From Nakamurella panacisegetis (lineage in GTDB: Bacteria > Actinomycetota > Actinomycetes > Mycobacteriales > Nakamurellaceae), in NCBI RefSeq assembly GCF_900104535.1, contig NZ_LT629710.1:3321501-3385500 (forward strand): DNA of 64,000 nucleotides. The letters are read 5' to 3'. Of the stretch, positions 45,580-54,322 are shown one piece after another. Under the pieces are notes generated by a model. The model was not told the origin of the DNA, did no database searches, and saw only the letters and a program-made list of their open reading frames with translations. Every line of letters begins with the position of its first letter. The first letter of the stretch is position 1. The translations under genes and the position numbers were made by a program.

Positions 45580-48256
45580 CGACCCGGCCGGCGCCTACCC
45601 GCAGCACTGGGAGGCGGACGTGCTGCTGGCCGACGGCGGGGCGGTGCACATTCGGCCGGCGGCTCCGACCGACGGGCCGGCCATCATGGCCATGCACGAG
45701 CGGATGAGTGACCGCACCCGCTACCTGCGCTACTTCCAGGCGGTGTCCCGGATCTCGCCCGCTCAGCTCGCGGTCTACACCGACGTCGACCACGTGAGCT
45801 CGGTCGGTCTGGTGGCCGAACTGGGCGGTCAACTAATCGCCGCCGGGTCCTACCACCGCGACCCGACCCGGCCGGACACCGCCGAGGTCGCGTTCGTGGT
45901 CGAGGACGCCCACCAGCGCCGCGGTCTCGGCTCGATCCTGCTCGAGCACCTGGCCGCCGCCGCGCAGGAGCGGGGAATCAAGCGTTTCACCGCTGAGGTG
46001 CTGGGCGAGAACCAGACCATGCTGCGCGTCTTCATCGATGCCGGTTACGCCGTCACCCGGGAATTCTCCTCGGGCGTGGTGGATCTCGCTTTCGACATCA
46101 AGCCGACCGAGTCGTCGCTGGCCGTCATCACCTCGAGGGAGTTCCGGGCCGAGTCCCGGTCGATCGCCCGGCTGCTCGCTCCGCGGTCGGTGGCCGTCAT
46201 CGGTGCCTCCAACGAGACCCGCAAGCTCGGGCATGCCGTGCTGGTCAACCTGCTCCGGGCCGGGTTCACCGGTCCGGTCTACCCGGTGAACCCGGAAACC
46301 CTGTCCGTGCAGGGGGTCAGGGCCTACAAGTCGGTCCTGGACATCCCGGACCCGGTGGACATCGCGGTGGTGACCGTGCCGGCCGCCTCGGTGGCACAGG
46401 TCCTGGAGTCGTGCCGGATCAAAGGGGTCCACGGCCTGGTGGTGGTGACCGGGGGATTCGCCGACGCCGACGCCGATACCGACCTGGCCGGCGACGGCGC
46501 CGCGGCGCAGCGCCGGATGGTCGCGCTGGCCAGAGCGAACGGCATGCGGGTGGTCGGACCCAACTGCCTCGGTCTGGTCAACACCGACCCCGGGGTGCGG
46601 CTCAATGCCACGCTGGCCCCGGTCGTACCGCCGCCGGGTCGGGTCGGGTTCTTCTGCCAGTCCGGGGCGTTGGGCATCGCCATCCTGGCCGACGCGGCGT
46701 CGCGCGGCCTCGGCCTCTCCTCGTTCGTGTCGGCCGGCAACCGGGCCGATGTGTCCGGCAACGACCTGTTGCAGTTCTGGCACTCCGACGACCGCACCGA
46801 AGTGGTCTTGCTGTACCTGGAGTCGTTCGGCAATCCCCGCAAGTTCGCCCGGCTGGCCCGCACCCTGGCCCGGGACAAACCGGTGATCGCGGTGAAATCC
46901 GGTCGGCACGCGCTCGTCAGTCCCGGCCTGGCCGCCAGTTCGGCCGCCGTGTCCGACACCGCCGTGGCCACCCTGTTCGCGCAGTCCGGGGTCATCCGGA
47001 CGGACACCCTGGGGGAAGCCTTCGACGCCGCGCAACTGCTGGCGCACCAACCGATTCCCGCCGGGAACCGGGTGGCCATCCTGGGCAACTCGAGTGCCCT
47101 CGGGGTGCTCGCGCTGGACGCGTGCATCGAGGCCGGCCTGGTCGTGGTGGACGAGGTGCCGGTCGATTTCGGGGTCAACGTCAGCCCGGGGGACCTCGGC
47201 GCGGCGGTCAGGGTCGCCGTCGGACGGGTCGACGTGGACGCGGTGGTGGTGGTCTACGTGCCGCCGGTGGCGATTCCCGGACAGGCCCACGCCGAGGCGC
47301 TGAAGGAGGCGGCGCGGGGAGCCCGCGTGCCCGTGGTCACCACATTCCTGGCCGTCGACGGGTTGGCCGAGGCGCTGACCGTGCCCGGTGAGGACGGGGG
47401 GGCCGCACGTGGGTCGGTTCCGTCGTACCGGACGCCGGAGCGTGCCGTGGCCGCGTTGGCCCACGCCGTGCGGTACGGGGCCTGGCGGTCGCGTCCGGCC
47501 GGTTCGATCCCGGAGCTGGACGGTGTCGACGCGGGCCGGGCTCGTGAGTTGGTCACCGCGCTTCGGGCCAAGGATCCGCGCGACCGGGCGCTCACCGACG
47601 CCGAGCTGGTCGAACTCCTGGATTGCTACGGGATCGGCATCCTGCCGTTCGAGACGGCCGACACCGCTGCCGATGTGGTGGCTGCGGCCGAGCGGATCGG
47701 CTATCCGGTGGCGCTCAAGGCGTACGACCTGACCTGGCGTCACCGCTACGACCAGCTCGGGGTTCGGTTGTCCCTCGGCGATGCAGATCAGGTGGCGGTC
47801 GCCTACGACGATCTGGCCGACGCCGGTATGCCTCAGGTGTACATCCAGGCCATGGCCCCCCGCGAGCGCGGGGTGTTGCCGACGGTGCTGGCGGTGACGT
47901 CCGACCCGTCGTTCGGTGCCCTGGTGAGTTTCGGCATCGGGGGAGTGGCCACCGAACTGCTCCACGACCTGGCCTACCAGGCCGTCCCGTTGACCGACGT
48001 CGACGCCGAGGACCTGATCAAGGCGCCCAAGGCCGCGCCGCTGCTCACCGGGTACCGGGGCGGCCCGGTCGTCGACCAGGCGGCCGTCGTCGATCTGGCC
48101 CTGCGCCTCTCGGCTCTCGCCGACGACCTGCCCGAGATCTCCGAGTTGTTGCTGGAACCGGTCCTTCTCGGTCCGGCCGGCGCGAGTGTGACCGGGGCAA
48201 CCGGGCGGATCGGGCCGCCGGGCGTCCGTCCAGACGTGCGCCGCCGGCTGCGTTGA
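45572..48256 (+). CDS. GNAT acetyltransferase fused to ADP-forming acyl-CoA synthetase-like domains (Pat-like)
   Basis: 894 residues from GTG 45572 (8-base overlap with acuC; ATG 45548 is an alternative). Order: GNAT domain (about 15-165, with VAFVVEDAHQRRGLGSILLEHL as acetyl-CoA loop), CoA-binding Rossmann domain (about 195-330, SVAVIGASNETRKLGHAVL), succinyl-CoA ligase-like domains (about 340-640) and a C-terminal ATP-grasp domain (about 680-870). The phospho-histidine of active synthetases, in an AASHTGA-type loop, is replaced here: AASSAAV places S457 at that site. Loss of this His is known for protein acetyltransferases of the Pat type, so a regulatory lysine acetyltransferase is more likely than a metabolic synthetase. 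Confidence 0.85.
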   Translation: MTDDPAGAYPQHWEADVLLADGGAVHIRPAAPTDGPAIMAMHERMSDRTRYLRYFQAVSRISPAQLAVYTDVDHVSSVGLVAELGGQLIAAGSYHRDPTRPDTAEVAFVVEDAHQRRGLGSILLEHLAAAAQERGIKRFTAEVLGENQTMLRVFIDAGYAVTREFSSGVVDLAFDIKPTESSLAVITSREFRAESRSIARLLAPRSVAVIGASNETRKLGHAVLVNLLRAGFTGPVYPVNPETLSVQGVRAYKSVLDIPDPVDIAVVTVPAASVAQVLESCRIKGVHGLVVVTGGFADADADTDLAGDGAAAQRRMVALARANGMRVVGPNCLGLVNTDPGVRLNATLAPVVPPPGRVGFFCQSGALGIAILADAASRGLGLSSFVSAGNRADVSGNDLLQFWHSDDRTEVVLLYLESFGNPRKFARLARTLARDKPVIAVKSGRHALVSPGLAASSAAVSDTAVATLFAQSGVIRTDTLGEAFDAAQLLAHQPIPAGNRVAILGNSSALGVLALDACIEAGLVVVDEVPVDFGVNVSPGDLGAAVRVAVGRVDVDAVVVVYVPPVAIPGQAHAEALKEAARGARVPVVTTFLAVDGLAEALTVPGEDGGAARGSVPSYRTPERAVAALAHAVRYGAWRSRPAGSIPELDGVDAGRARELVTALRAKDPRDRALTDAELVELLDCYGIGILPFETADTAADVVAAAERIGYPVALKAYDLTWRHRYDQLGVRLSLGDADQVAVAYDDLADAGMPQVYIQAMAPRERGVLPTVLAVTSDPSFGALVSFGIGGVATELLHDLAYQAVPLTDVDAEDLIKAPKAAPLLTGYRGGPVVDQAAVVDLALRLSALADDLPEISELLLEPVLLGPAGASVTGATGRIGPPGVRPDVRRRLR

Positions 48257-48264
48257 CCCCGTTC

Positions 48265-48364
48265 GGCGTGGATCAACTTCTCAGGCATGGCCGAACTTGA
48301 CCACTTGCGTCACATTGGTCCCAAACGGGCGAAGTTGATCCACGCCTGAGAAGTTGATCCACGC
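48265..48364. repeat. Palindromic interspersed repeat, copy 2 (with an extra arm)
   Basis: Left arm GCGTGGATCAACTTCTCAGGC at 48266-48286 pairs perfectly with 48344-48364 (21 bases). A third arm, GCGAAGTTGATCCACGCC, lies at 48329-48346 and equals the right arm of copy 1 at 21684-21701. GGCATGG and GGTCCCAAAC also recur. Lies between two convergent genes. Confidence 0.85.
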
Positions 48365-48434
48365 TGACCGACGTCACCGGACAAACCGATGGCGCCGGCG
48401 CCGACAAACCGACGGCGCCGGACATAGCGAAGGA

Positions 48435-48457
48435 CCGGGCTCGCAGTGCAAGCCCGG
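48435..48457. terminator. Hairpin between the Pat-like gene and sigB
   Basis: CCGGGCT at 48435-48441 and AGCCCGG at 48451-48457 form a 7-bp GC-rich stem with a 9-base loop, 46 bases past the sigma factor stop on the minus strand. No U run. Confidence 0.45.
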
Positions 48458-48502
48458 CCCCTCAGGTGCGCGGTGGTGACCCGACCGCCGAAGACGTTTC
48501 GA

Positions 48503-49606
48503 TCAGCTGGCGTAGGCCCGCAGGGCCTCTGACCGCTCGCCGACCCGCAGCTTGGCCATCGAATCCCGTTCGATCTGCCGCACGCGCTCACGCGAGATGC
48601 CGAACACCCGACCGATCTCGTCCAGTGTCCGCGGCCGGCCGTCGTCCAGCCCGTAGCGCAACCGGACCACCGACTGCTCCCGCTCGTCGAGCGTGCGCAG
48701 GACCTTGTTGATGTCCTCGTGCATGAACCCGGCGACGACCTGAGCCTCGGCCGAGGTCGACTCGGAATCCTCGATGAAGTCACCCAGGGGCGCCTCTTCG
48801 TCGCTTCCGACCGGCATGTCCAGCGATACCGGATCGCGAGCGTGGTCGAGCAGATCCGCGATCTTCTCCTCGGCAATTCCCGATTCCTCGGCGAGTTCGG
48901 CCATCGTCGCGTCGCGGCCGAGCTGCTGATGCAGTTCCCGCTTCAGACGCGACAATTTGTTGACCTGCTCGACGAGGTGCACGGGCAGCCGGATGGTGCG
49001 TCCCTGATCGGCCATGCCGCGGGAAATCGCCTGACGGATCCACCACGTGGCATACGTCGAGAACTTGAAACCCTTGGTGTAGTCGAACTTCTCCACCGCG
49101 CGGATCAGCCCGAGGTTGCCCTCCTGGATGAGATCCAGCAACGGCATGCCGCGACCGGTGTAACGCTTCGCGAGCGAAACAACGAGCCGGAGATTGGCCA
49201 CCAGAAGATGGTTGCGCGCCGCATTTCCGCCGCGAATCACGGCCCGCAGATCTGCTTTCCGCTGCGCCGAGAGACGCGAACCGGTCGCGAGTTTGTGGGC
49301 CGCGAAAACCCCGGCCTCGATTCGCTTCGCGAGATCGACTTCCTGCTCTGCGGTCAACAGGGCGGTGCGCCCGATACCGTTCAGATACACCCGCACCAGA
49401 TCGGCCGACGGCCCTTGGGCGTCGAGATCCTCGGCTTCACGCTTGGCGATCACCTTGGCGGCGTCGGCGACTTCGCGCGCCGACGGCATGGTTGCGCTAT
49501 CCAACTCGACGACCGTCGTGTCGGTGTTGTTCTCAGTGCTGGCAAAGGCCGTCTCGGATTCCGGCGCGTCGATGACGTCCGCGTGTACCGTAGGGGAGTC
49601 GGTCAT
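48503..49606 (-). CDS. sigB: Principal-like RNA polymerase sigma factor, SigB/HrdA group
   Basis: 367 residues from ATG 49606 (GGGAG 8 bases upstream). Region 1.2 [29 protein letters not shown], region 2 [39 protein letters not shown] with [20 protein letters not shown], region 3 around [16 protein letters not shown] and region 4 [34 protein letters not shown]. It lacks the long acidic/Lys-rich region 1.1 of the housekeeping SigA/HrdB, so a group 2 factor is most likely. It may be the general stress or stationary-phase factor. Confidence 0.87.
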   Translation of the reverse strand: MTDSPTVHADVIDAPESETAFASTENNTDTTVVELDSATMPSAREVADAAKVIAKREAEDLDAQGPSADLVRVYLNGIGRTALLTAEQEVDLAKRIEAGVFAAHKLATGSRLSAQRKADLRAVIRGGNAARNHLLVANLRLVVSLAKRYTGRGMPLLDLIQEGNLGLIRAVEKFDYTKGFKFSTYATWWIRQAISRGMADQGRTIRLPVHLVEQVNKLSRLKRELHQQLGRDATMAELAEESGIAEEKIADLLDHARDPVSLDMPVGSDEEAPLGDFIEDSESTSAEAQVVAGFMHEDINKVLRTLDEREQSVVRLRYGLDDGRPRTLDEIGRVFGISRERVRQIERDSMAKLRVGERSEALRAYAS

Positions 49607-49917
49607 GTTGGTGCTCCCTTCGTTGCAAGTGTCGTATCAAGCCGCTGGTATCGGCTTCGACATCTGTTCAAACGCCCGCTCTTGCTGTTTCGTTCCCGGT
49701 TCGTCGCGGATCCTGCGACGGACTGGCCGTTTCGTGAGCCTCGTCGCCAGGTGCCTGTACCCCGGTGCTCACATGAATGAACGCTCCGGGGCGCTGCGGT
49801 GCTGCGATGGCCGAAGGACCTCGTGGTCGGTACTCAACACCGGGCGATGCGCAGGTCGGCTGTGCCGTCCATGGGAACGGGATGGGAACCCGGGCGCCGG
49901 TGTCCCTCTGGTCCCGC
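49607..49917. other. Upstream region of sigB, no gene seen
   Basis: 311 bases between the sigma factor start and the dtd stop, both minus strand. It must hold the sigB promoter. I see no repeat, RNA or convincing small gene. On the minus strand TTGAAC lies near 49673 but without a well-spaced -10. Confidence 0.4.
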
Positions 49918-50343
49918 CTACAGCTCGACGAGCAGGGTGAACGGTCCGTCATTCACGCTGGCCACGGCCATTTCCGCGCCGAAGACGCCGGTCTGCACCC
50001 GCGTGCCGAGTCGCTGCAGTTCGGCCACGACCGCTTGTACGAGGGGTTCGGCCACGACCCGGCCGGCCGCCGCGGTCCAGCTCGGGCGACGTCCTTTGGC
50101 CACCTGTCCGTACAGTGTGAATTGACTCACAACCAGTGCCGGGGACCCGGTGCTCTCCAACGACTGCTCGTCCCGCAGGATGCGCAGGCCGTGCAATTTC
50201 CGCGCCATCTGGGCCGCGGTGGCGACGGTGTCCTCGTGCGTGACGCCGACCAGCACCAGCAGGCCCGGTTCGTCGATGGCCCCGACCACCTCGCCGTCGA
50301 CGGTGACCGACGCGGACGTGACGCGGCTGGCAACGGCTCTCAT
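49918..50343 (-). CDS. dtd: D-aminoacyl-tRNA deacylase
   Basis: 141 residues from ATG 50343 ([20 protein letters not shown]). The SQFTLYG motif (catalytic Thr/Ser region) and the terminal [11 protein letters not shown] (GPFT-type 'Gly-cisPro' partner, here NDGPF) define DTD. It hydrolyses D-amino acids and glycine mischarged on tRNA. Confidence 0.96.
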   Translation of the reverse strand: MRAVASRVTSASVTVDGEVVGAIDEPGLLVLVGVTHEDTVATAAQMARKLHGLRILRDEQSLESTGSPALVVSQFTLYGQVAKGRRPSWTAAAGRVVAEPLVQAVVAELQRLGTRVQTGVFGAEMAVASVNDGPFTLLVEL

Positions 50344-50442
50344 ACCCGCGATGATGCCGGACGTCCCGGGTGAGGCCGAAGCATCCTGCAAGGCACACGC
50401 CCCGGGATGCGCGGACGACGCGCTCGGGTGCACGCTTTCGGT

Positions 50443-50772
50443 ATGCCTGCGTCCTCGCCCCCGACCGTCCCGTCGGCTGCCCGGCCCGGACCCAACGGGT
50501 CCATCCGCTCGATCGGCTCGTCGGGTTCGATCCTGTCCATCGGCTCGTCGGGATCGATCCTGTCTATCGGCTCGTCGGGCTCAATCCTGTCCGTCGGGTC
50601 GGCCGGCTCGTTCCTGTCGATCGCGTCGATCGGGTCCTTCGCCGGCGTGCTCTCGGTGCTGTCCTTCGCCTCGATCGGCTCGGTGCTGTCCTACCGTCAG
50701 GTCTTCGCGGTGGCCGGCCGGCTGGTCGTCCGGCGCGCCCTCACAAAGTCGGGTGCAGCAGCCCGCGGGTGA
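50443..50772 (+). CDS. Small Ser/Gly/Ile repeat protein (nine-residue repeats)
   Basis: 109 residues from ATG 50443. After a Pro-rich start come four 27-bp units (50509-50616), each encoding S-[IV]-G-S-[SA]-G-S-[IF]-L, then a degenerate continuation ([30 protein letters not shown]) and a basic amphipathic C-terminus. The codons differ at third positions between units (e.g. tcgatc, tccatc, tctatc), so the peptide repeat is being conserved. No charged residue occurs from about residue 23 to 84, suggesting membrane insertion, a solenoid or self-assembly. Function unknown. Divergent from dtd; 3' end overlaps the methyltransferase by 32 bases. Confidence 0.72.
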   Translation: MPASSPPTVPSAARPGPNGSIRSIGSSGSILSIGSSGSILSIGSSGSILSVGSAGSFLSIASIGSFAGVLSVLSFASIGSVLSYRQVFAVAGRLVVRRALTKSGAAARG

Positions 50773-52216
50773 TCGCCACCCGGATCGTCGGGAGTACCGC
50801 GTCGGCCAGGGCGCCGAGGTCGAGACCGTGGGCCGTCGCCAGCAGGTCCAGCAGCATCGCCAGCGGCAGTTCGCCCGTGCATCCGGCCAGCAGGGCCTGA
50901 CCCCACTCGTCCAGCTGCAGAGTGGCGCCGGGCCCGCCCGGCCGGCGGAGCATCCGCAAGACGGTGGTCCAGCCCTCGTGGCCGGCGAGGGACCGCTGCT
51001 CCAGGATCACCGACGGCGCCAGTGAGAGCCGCGCTCCGAGCAGGTCGGCGTCGGTGGCGGTCCGCAGCCAGGCCCGGCGCGCGAGGAAGGCCGCGGCCTC
51101 CGGGCCGGTGACCTCCTCGCCGGCGCCGGTGATCTCGTCCAGCACCACATCCGGATCGGCGGAGCCGCTGCGGCGCAGGATGATCATGCCCATGCCGATG
51201 CCGGCCACCTTCTCCCGCGCGAAGTAGTCGAGCCAGTCGGTCGCCGTGCGCTCGGCCGCCCCGCCGGTCTCCCCGGCATCCTTGAGCCACAGTGCGATGT
51301 ATTCGGCCGGGTCGGCCATCTCGCGCTGCACCACCCAGGCGTCACAACCGGTTCCGTGGACCCAGGCCCCGACCCGCTCCCGCCAGTCCGTGTCCTCCCG
51401 GACGATCCAGTTGGCCAGCATCTGGGCGGTGCCGCCCGGTTTGAGGTGATCCGGCACGCCGGCCACCAGCGCCTGGCACATGCCGTCGCCGGCGATACCG
51501 GAATCGCGGTAGATGTACTGCTGCACCCCGGTGCCGATGACGAACGGCGGGTTGCTGATGATCAGGTCGAACTGTTCGCCGGCGACCGGCTCGAACAGCG
51601 ACCCGGCCCGCAGGTCCCACTGCTGCCCGTTCAGCCGGGCGGTGGCGCCGGCCAGGGCGAGTGCCCTCGGGTTGGTGTCGGTGGCCACGATCGAACCGGA
51701 ATGGGAGAAGGCGTGCAGGGCCTGGATCCCGCAGCCGGTGCCGAGATCCATGACCCTCTCGGCGCGCTCCCGGATGACGGCGTTGGCGAGCGTGATCGAC
51801 GCCTGCCCGATGCCAAGGACGTGGTCGTGCCGCACCGGCCCGGGGCGGGTGTCGGAGTCGAGATCGGAGACGACGAGGTATTCGTTGTCGTCGTCGGCGT
51901 GGGGCCGAATGTCCAATCCGGCGCGGATGGCGTCTCCGTCACGCTCCAGCGCCCCGGCGGCCAGCGCCGCGTCCAGGCCGGTGGTGGGGAACGCCGCGTG
52001 CACCGCGACCTCGGGTTCGGTCGATCCGAGCAGGAACAGCCGGACCAGGGTGGCCAGGGGTGAGCCGTCCCGCGTGGCCCGCAGGGCCGGCCACATCTCG
52101 CCCCGGCTCAGCGCCCGGTGAGCGCTGGGGCCGAGCAGTTCGGGGACCCCGGTCGCGTCGTAGCCGGCGTTGCGGAGGTCCTGGCCCAGACGGTCGACGG
52201 TGTCCGGATCGGTCAT
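50741..52216 (-). CDS. Class I SAM-dependent methyltransferase (HemK/RsmC-like fold)
   Basis: 491 residues from ATG 52216 (MTDPDTVDRLGQDL). The N-terminal part (1-130) is a substrate-recognition region; SAM motif I is RVMDLGTGCGIQALHAFSH (about 160-180), motif IV FDLIISNPPFVIGTG (NPPF, typical of N-methylation of amide or base nitrogens). A C-terminal winged/helical extension follows. This actinobacterial family is annotated only as a methyltransferase; target unknown. Confidence 0.85.
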   Translation of the reverse strand: MTDPDTVDRLGQDLRNAGYDATGVPELLGPSAHRALSRGEMWPALRATRDGSPLATLVRLFLLGSTEPEVAVHAAFPTTGLDAALAAGALERDGDAIRAGLDIRPHADDDNEYLVVSDLDSDTRPGPVRHDHVLGIGQASITLANAVIRERAERVMDLGTGCGIQALHAFSHSGSIVATDTNPRALALAGATARLNGQQWDLRAGSLFEPVAGEQFDLIISNPPFVIGTGVQQYIYRDSGIAGDGMCQALVAGVPDHLKPGGTAQMLANWIVREDTDWRERVGAWVHGTGCDAWVVQREMADPAEYIALWLKDAGETGGAAERTATDWLDYFAREKVAGIGMGMIILRRSGSADPDVVLDEITGAGEEVTGPEAAAFLARRAWLRTATDADLLGARLSLAPSVILEQRSLAGHEGWTTVLRMLRRPGGPGATLQLDEWGQALLAGCTGELPLAMLLDLLATAHGLDLGALADAVLPTIRVAITRGLLHPTL

Positions 52217-52318
52217 CGGTTCGGTGATCACCCGGTTCACCCTAGGTGGCCCCCGGGTGGTCATCCGGCCGGTGAGCGAAGACGGCGATCGCCGCCCGGA
52301 TGTGGAACGCTGAACGGC

Positions 52319-52903
52319 ATGACTGCGCAGCGTCTCTACCTGACCGGTGATCCGGCGGCCGATGCTCTCCTGGCCGGAGACCCGAACGCCCTGCTGCTGG
52401 GCATGGTCCTTGACCAGCAGATCCCGATGGAGAAGGCGTTCAGCGGCCCGGCCGTCATCGCGCAGCGAATGGGCGGGCTCGACGTGCGGGCCATCGCCGC
52501 CGCCGATCCGGAGGTGTTCAAGGAGATCTGTGCCCGCCCGCCGGCGGTGCACCGCTTCCCCGGGTCGATGTCGGCACGGGTGCAGAGCGTCTGCCAGGTG
52601 CTGGTCGAGCAGTACGACGGCGACGCGGCCAACCTCTGGGCCGACGTCAGCAGCGGCCGTGAACTGCTCGGGCGGATCGCGGCGCTGCCCGGCTTCGGGG
52701 CACAGAAGGCCGGCATCTTCCTGGCGCTGCTCGGCAAGCAGTACGGCGTGACGCCCGACGGATGGCGGGAGGCGGCCGGCGCCTGGGGCGAGGACGGCAG
52801 CCGCCGATCGGTCGCCGACGTCACTGACGGTGAATCGTTGGCCCAGGTCAGAGCGACCAAGAAGGCCGTCAAGGCGGCCGCGAAGGCAGCGGCGACCAAG
52901 TAG
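52319..52903 (+). CDS. HhH-GPD type base-excision repair protein
   Basis: 194 residues from ATG 52319. LTGDPAADALLAGDPNALLLGMVLDQQIPMEKAF at the start and the helix-hairpin-helix GRIAALPGFGAQKAGIFLALLGKQYGV (about 118-145) match the small actinobacterial HhH-GPD family. No catalytic Lys/Asp set is obvious, so glycosylase activity is uncertain. The tail KKAVKAAAKAAATK is histone-H1-like and probably binds DNA. Divergent from the methyltransferase. Confidence 0.85.
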   Translation: MTAQRLYLTGDPAADALLAGDPNALLLGMVLDQQIPMEKAFSGPAVIAQRMGGLDVRAIAAADPEVFKEICARPPAVHRFPGSMSARVQSVCQVLVEQYDGDAANLWADVSSGRELLGRIAALPGFGAQKAGIFLALLGKQYGVTPDGWREAAGAWGEDGSRRSVADVTDGESLAQVRATKKAVKAAAKAAATK

Positions 52904-53047
52904 CTCCTGCATCACTTCCACCCGGGGCGTGCGGGCGCTCGGGAGTAGCGTGAGACCTGAGAAGAAGTTGTCCGCCTCGATGTTTGACGAGGTGTTCCGC
53001 ACGTGGCGCCCGGCCGCGGAGCGGACATGTTGATCGGAGCGTGGCGG

Positions 53048-53413
53048 ATGTCCCAGTTCGAAGTGCACGACACGTCGTTCGAGGCGCACCTCACCCCGCC
53101 GTCCCGCCGGGTGGAGCCGACCGTCATCACCCAGGCCGAGCCGTCCTACGACGACCAGCTCAAGGCCCGCAAGAAACGCTATCTGATCACCATGGGCCTT
53201 CGGGTGCCGCTGCTGATCGCGGCCACCCTGACCTATCAGCACCTCTGGATCGCGATCCCGCTGCTGCTGATCTCGATTCCGCTGCCGTGGATGGCGGTGT
53301 TGATCGCCAACGACCGCCCGGCCCGCAAACGGGCCAAGAAGGTCGTTCCCGGCGTCATCAACTACGAGAAGGCGCTACCGCCCGGCACCCGCGAGATCGT
53401 CGACGGCGAGTAG
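53048..53413 (+). CDS. DUF3099 family small membrane protein
   Basis: 121 residues from ATG 53048 (GGAG 8 bases upstream). ITQAEPSYDDQLKARKKRYLITMGLR is the DUF3099 hallmark; two spans follow (about 58-72 and 76-95), then a basic end with NDRPARKRAKK. Actinobacteria-specific, function unknown. Confidence 0.88.
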   Translation: MSQFEVHDTSFEAHLTPPSRRVEPTVITQAEPSYDDQLKARKKRYLITMGLRVPLLIAATLTYQHLWIAIPLLLISIPLPWMAVLIANDRPARKRAKKVVPGVINYEKALPPGTREIVDGE

Positions 53414-53458
53414 ACACCCGGCCTCCCCGGCCGACCCGGACGGGCATACGGTGGCGGG

Positions 53459-54322
53459 ATGATCGACAGTGACGTGATCACCAGAGCCGGCCGGGTGTTC
53501 CGTGCCACCAACTCGCTGCATTCGCTGGTCTACTTCGTGCCCGAGGGCGACGAGGAGTACGTCGCGGCCGGGCTCCGCCCAGGTCGGATGGGCTACTTCG
53601 CCTCGCGAGCGGCACCGATGGGAGCCGTCGGACCGGGGACCGTCACCGCGACGTTCTACAACTTCAACCCCGAGCTGGTGGCCCGGCACATCCCCCGGGC
53701 CTGGACGCTGGCCACGCCGGAGCGGGTGCTGGCGGCCCGCTGGCGGGTCGCCGACCGCGGCCTGCGCCGTCTGCTCGGCCCGGAGATCATCGGGTCGGCC
53801 GACCTGAAGCGGGCCGCCGAGATCGCCCGCCGGGCGGCGCTGGCCTGCGGCATCGAGGGGCGCCCGCTGTTCGCCGGTCACGCCGGTCTGGAGTGGCCGC
53901 AGGAAACCCACCTGGTTTTCTGGCACGCCGTGACTCTGTTGCGGGAACACCGGGGTGACGGCCACATCACGGCGCTGGTGCGCGCTGAACTGTCCGGTAT
54001 CGAGGCGATCGTCACGCACACGGCGACCGGACGAGGTTTCCTCACCGACGCCGCCAAGGCGTTGCGGATGTGGTCCGACGGACAGTGGGCGGCGGCGCAG
54101 GCCGGCCTGGCCGGGCGCGGGATCCTCGACGCCGAAGGGAATCTCACCGCCGCCGGGAGCGCGCTCCGGGCGGAGCTGGAGGACGAGACCGACCGCCTGA
54201 GCGCCGCGCCGTGGCGGGGGATCGACGCCGACTCCGTCGACGAGCTCATCTCCCTCGGCAAGACCCTCACGCGTCGGGTGGTCGACCGCGGCGCGTTCCC
54301 GCCGAAGGTGTTCGCGACTTGA
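53459..54322 (+). CDS. SCO6745-like conserved protein
   Basis: 287 residues from ATG 53459. The family pattern is visible: AGRVFRATNSLHSLVYFVPE, GYFASRAAPMGAVGPGTVTATFYNFNPELV, and a late ETHLVFWHAVTLLREHRGDGHITAL with GIEA. It looks like a MarR-type winged-helix protein of unknown role. Its stop overlaps the TTG start of korA (TTGA), so it is coupled to the oxidoreductase. Confidence 0.75.
   Translation: MIDSDVITRAGRVFRATNSLHSLVYFVPEGDEEYVAAGLRPGRMGYFASRAAPMGAVGPGTVTATFYNFNPELVARHIPRAWTLATPERVLAARWRVADRGLRRLLGPEIIGSADLKRAAEIARRAALACGIEGRPLFAGHAGLEWPQETHLVFWHAVTLLREHRGDGHITALVRAELSGIEAIVTHTATGRGFLTDAAKALRMWSDGQWAAAQAGLAGRGILDAEGNLTAAGSALRAELEDETDRLSAAPWRGIDADSVDELISLGKTLTRRVVDRGAFPPKVFAT

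Noticed and set aside
49607-49917. Anti-sigma or small regulatory gene upstream of sigB
   Set aside because: No open frame with a ribosome site and protein-like composition in either strand.
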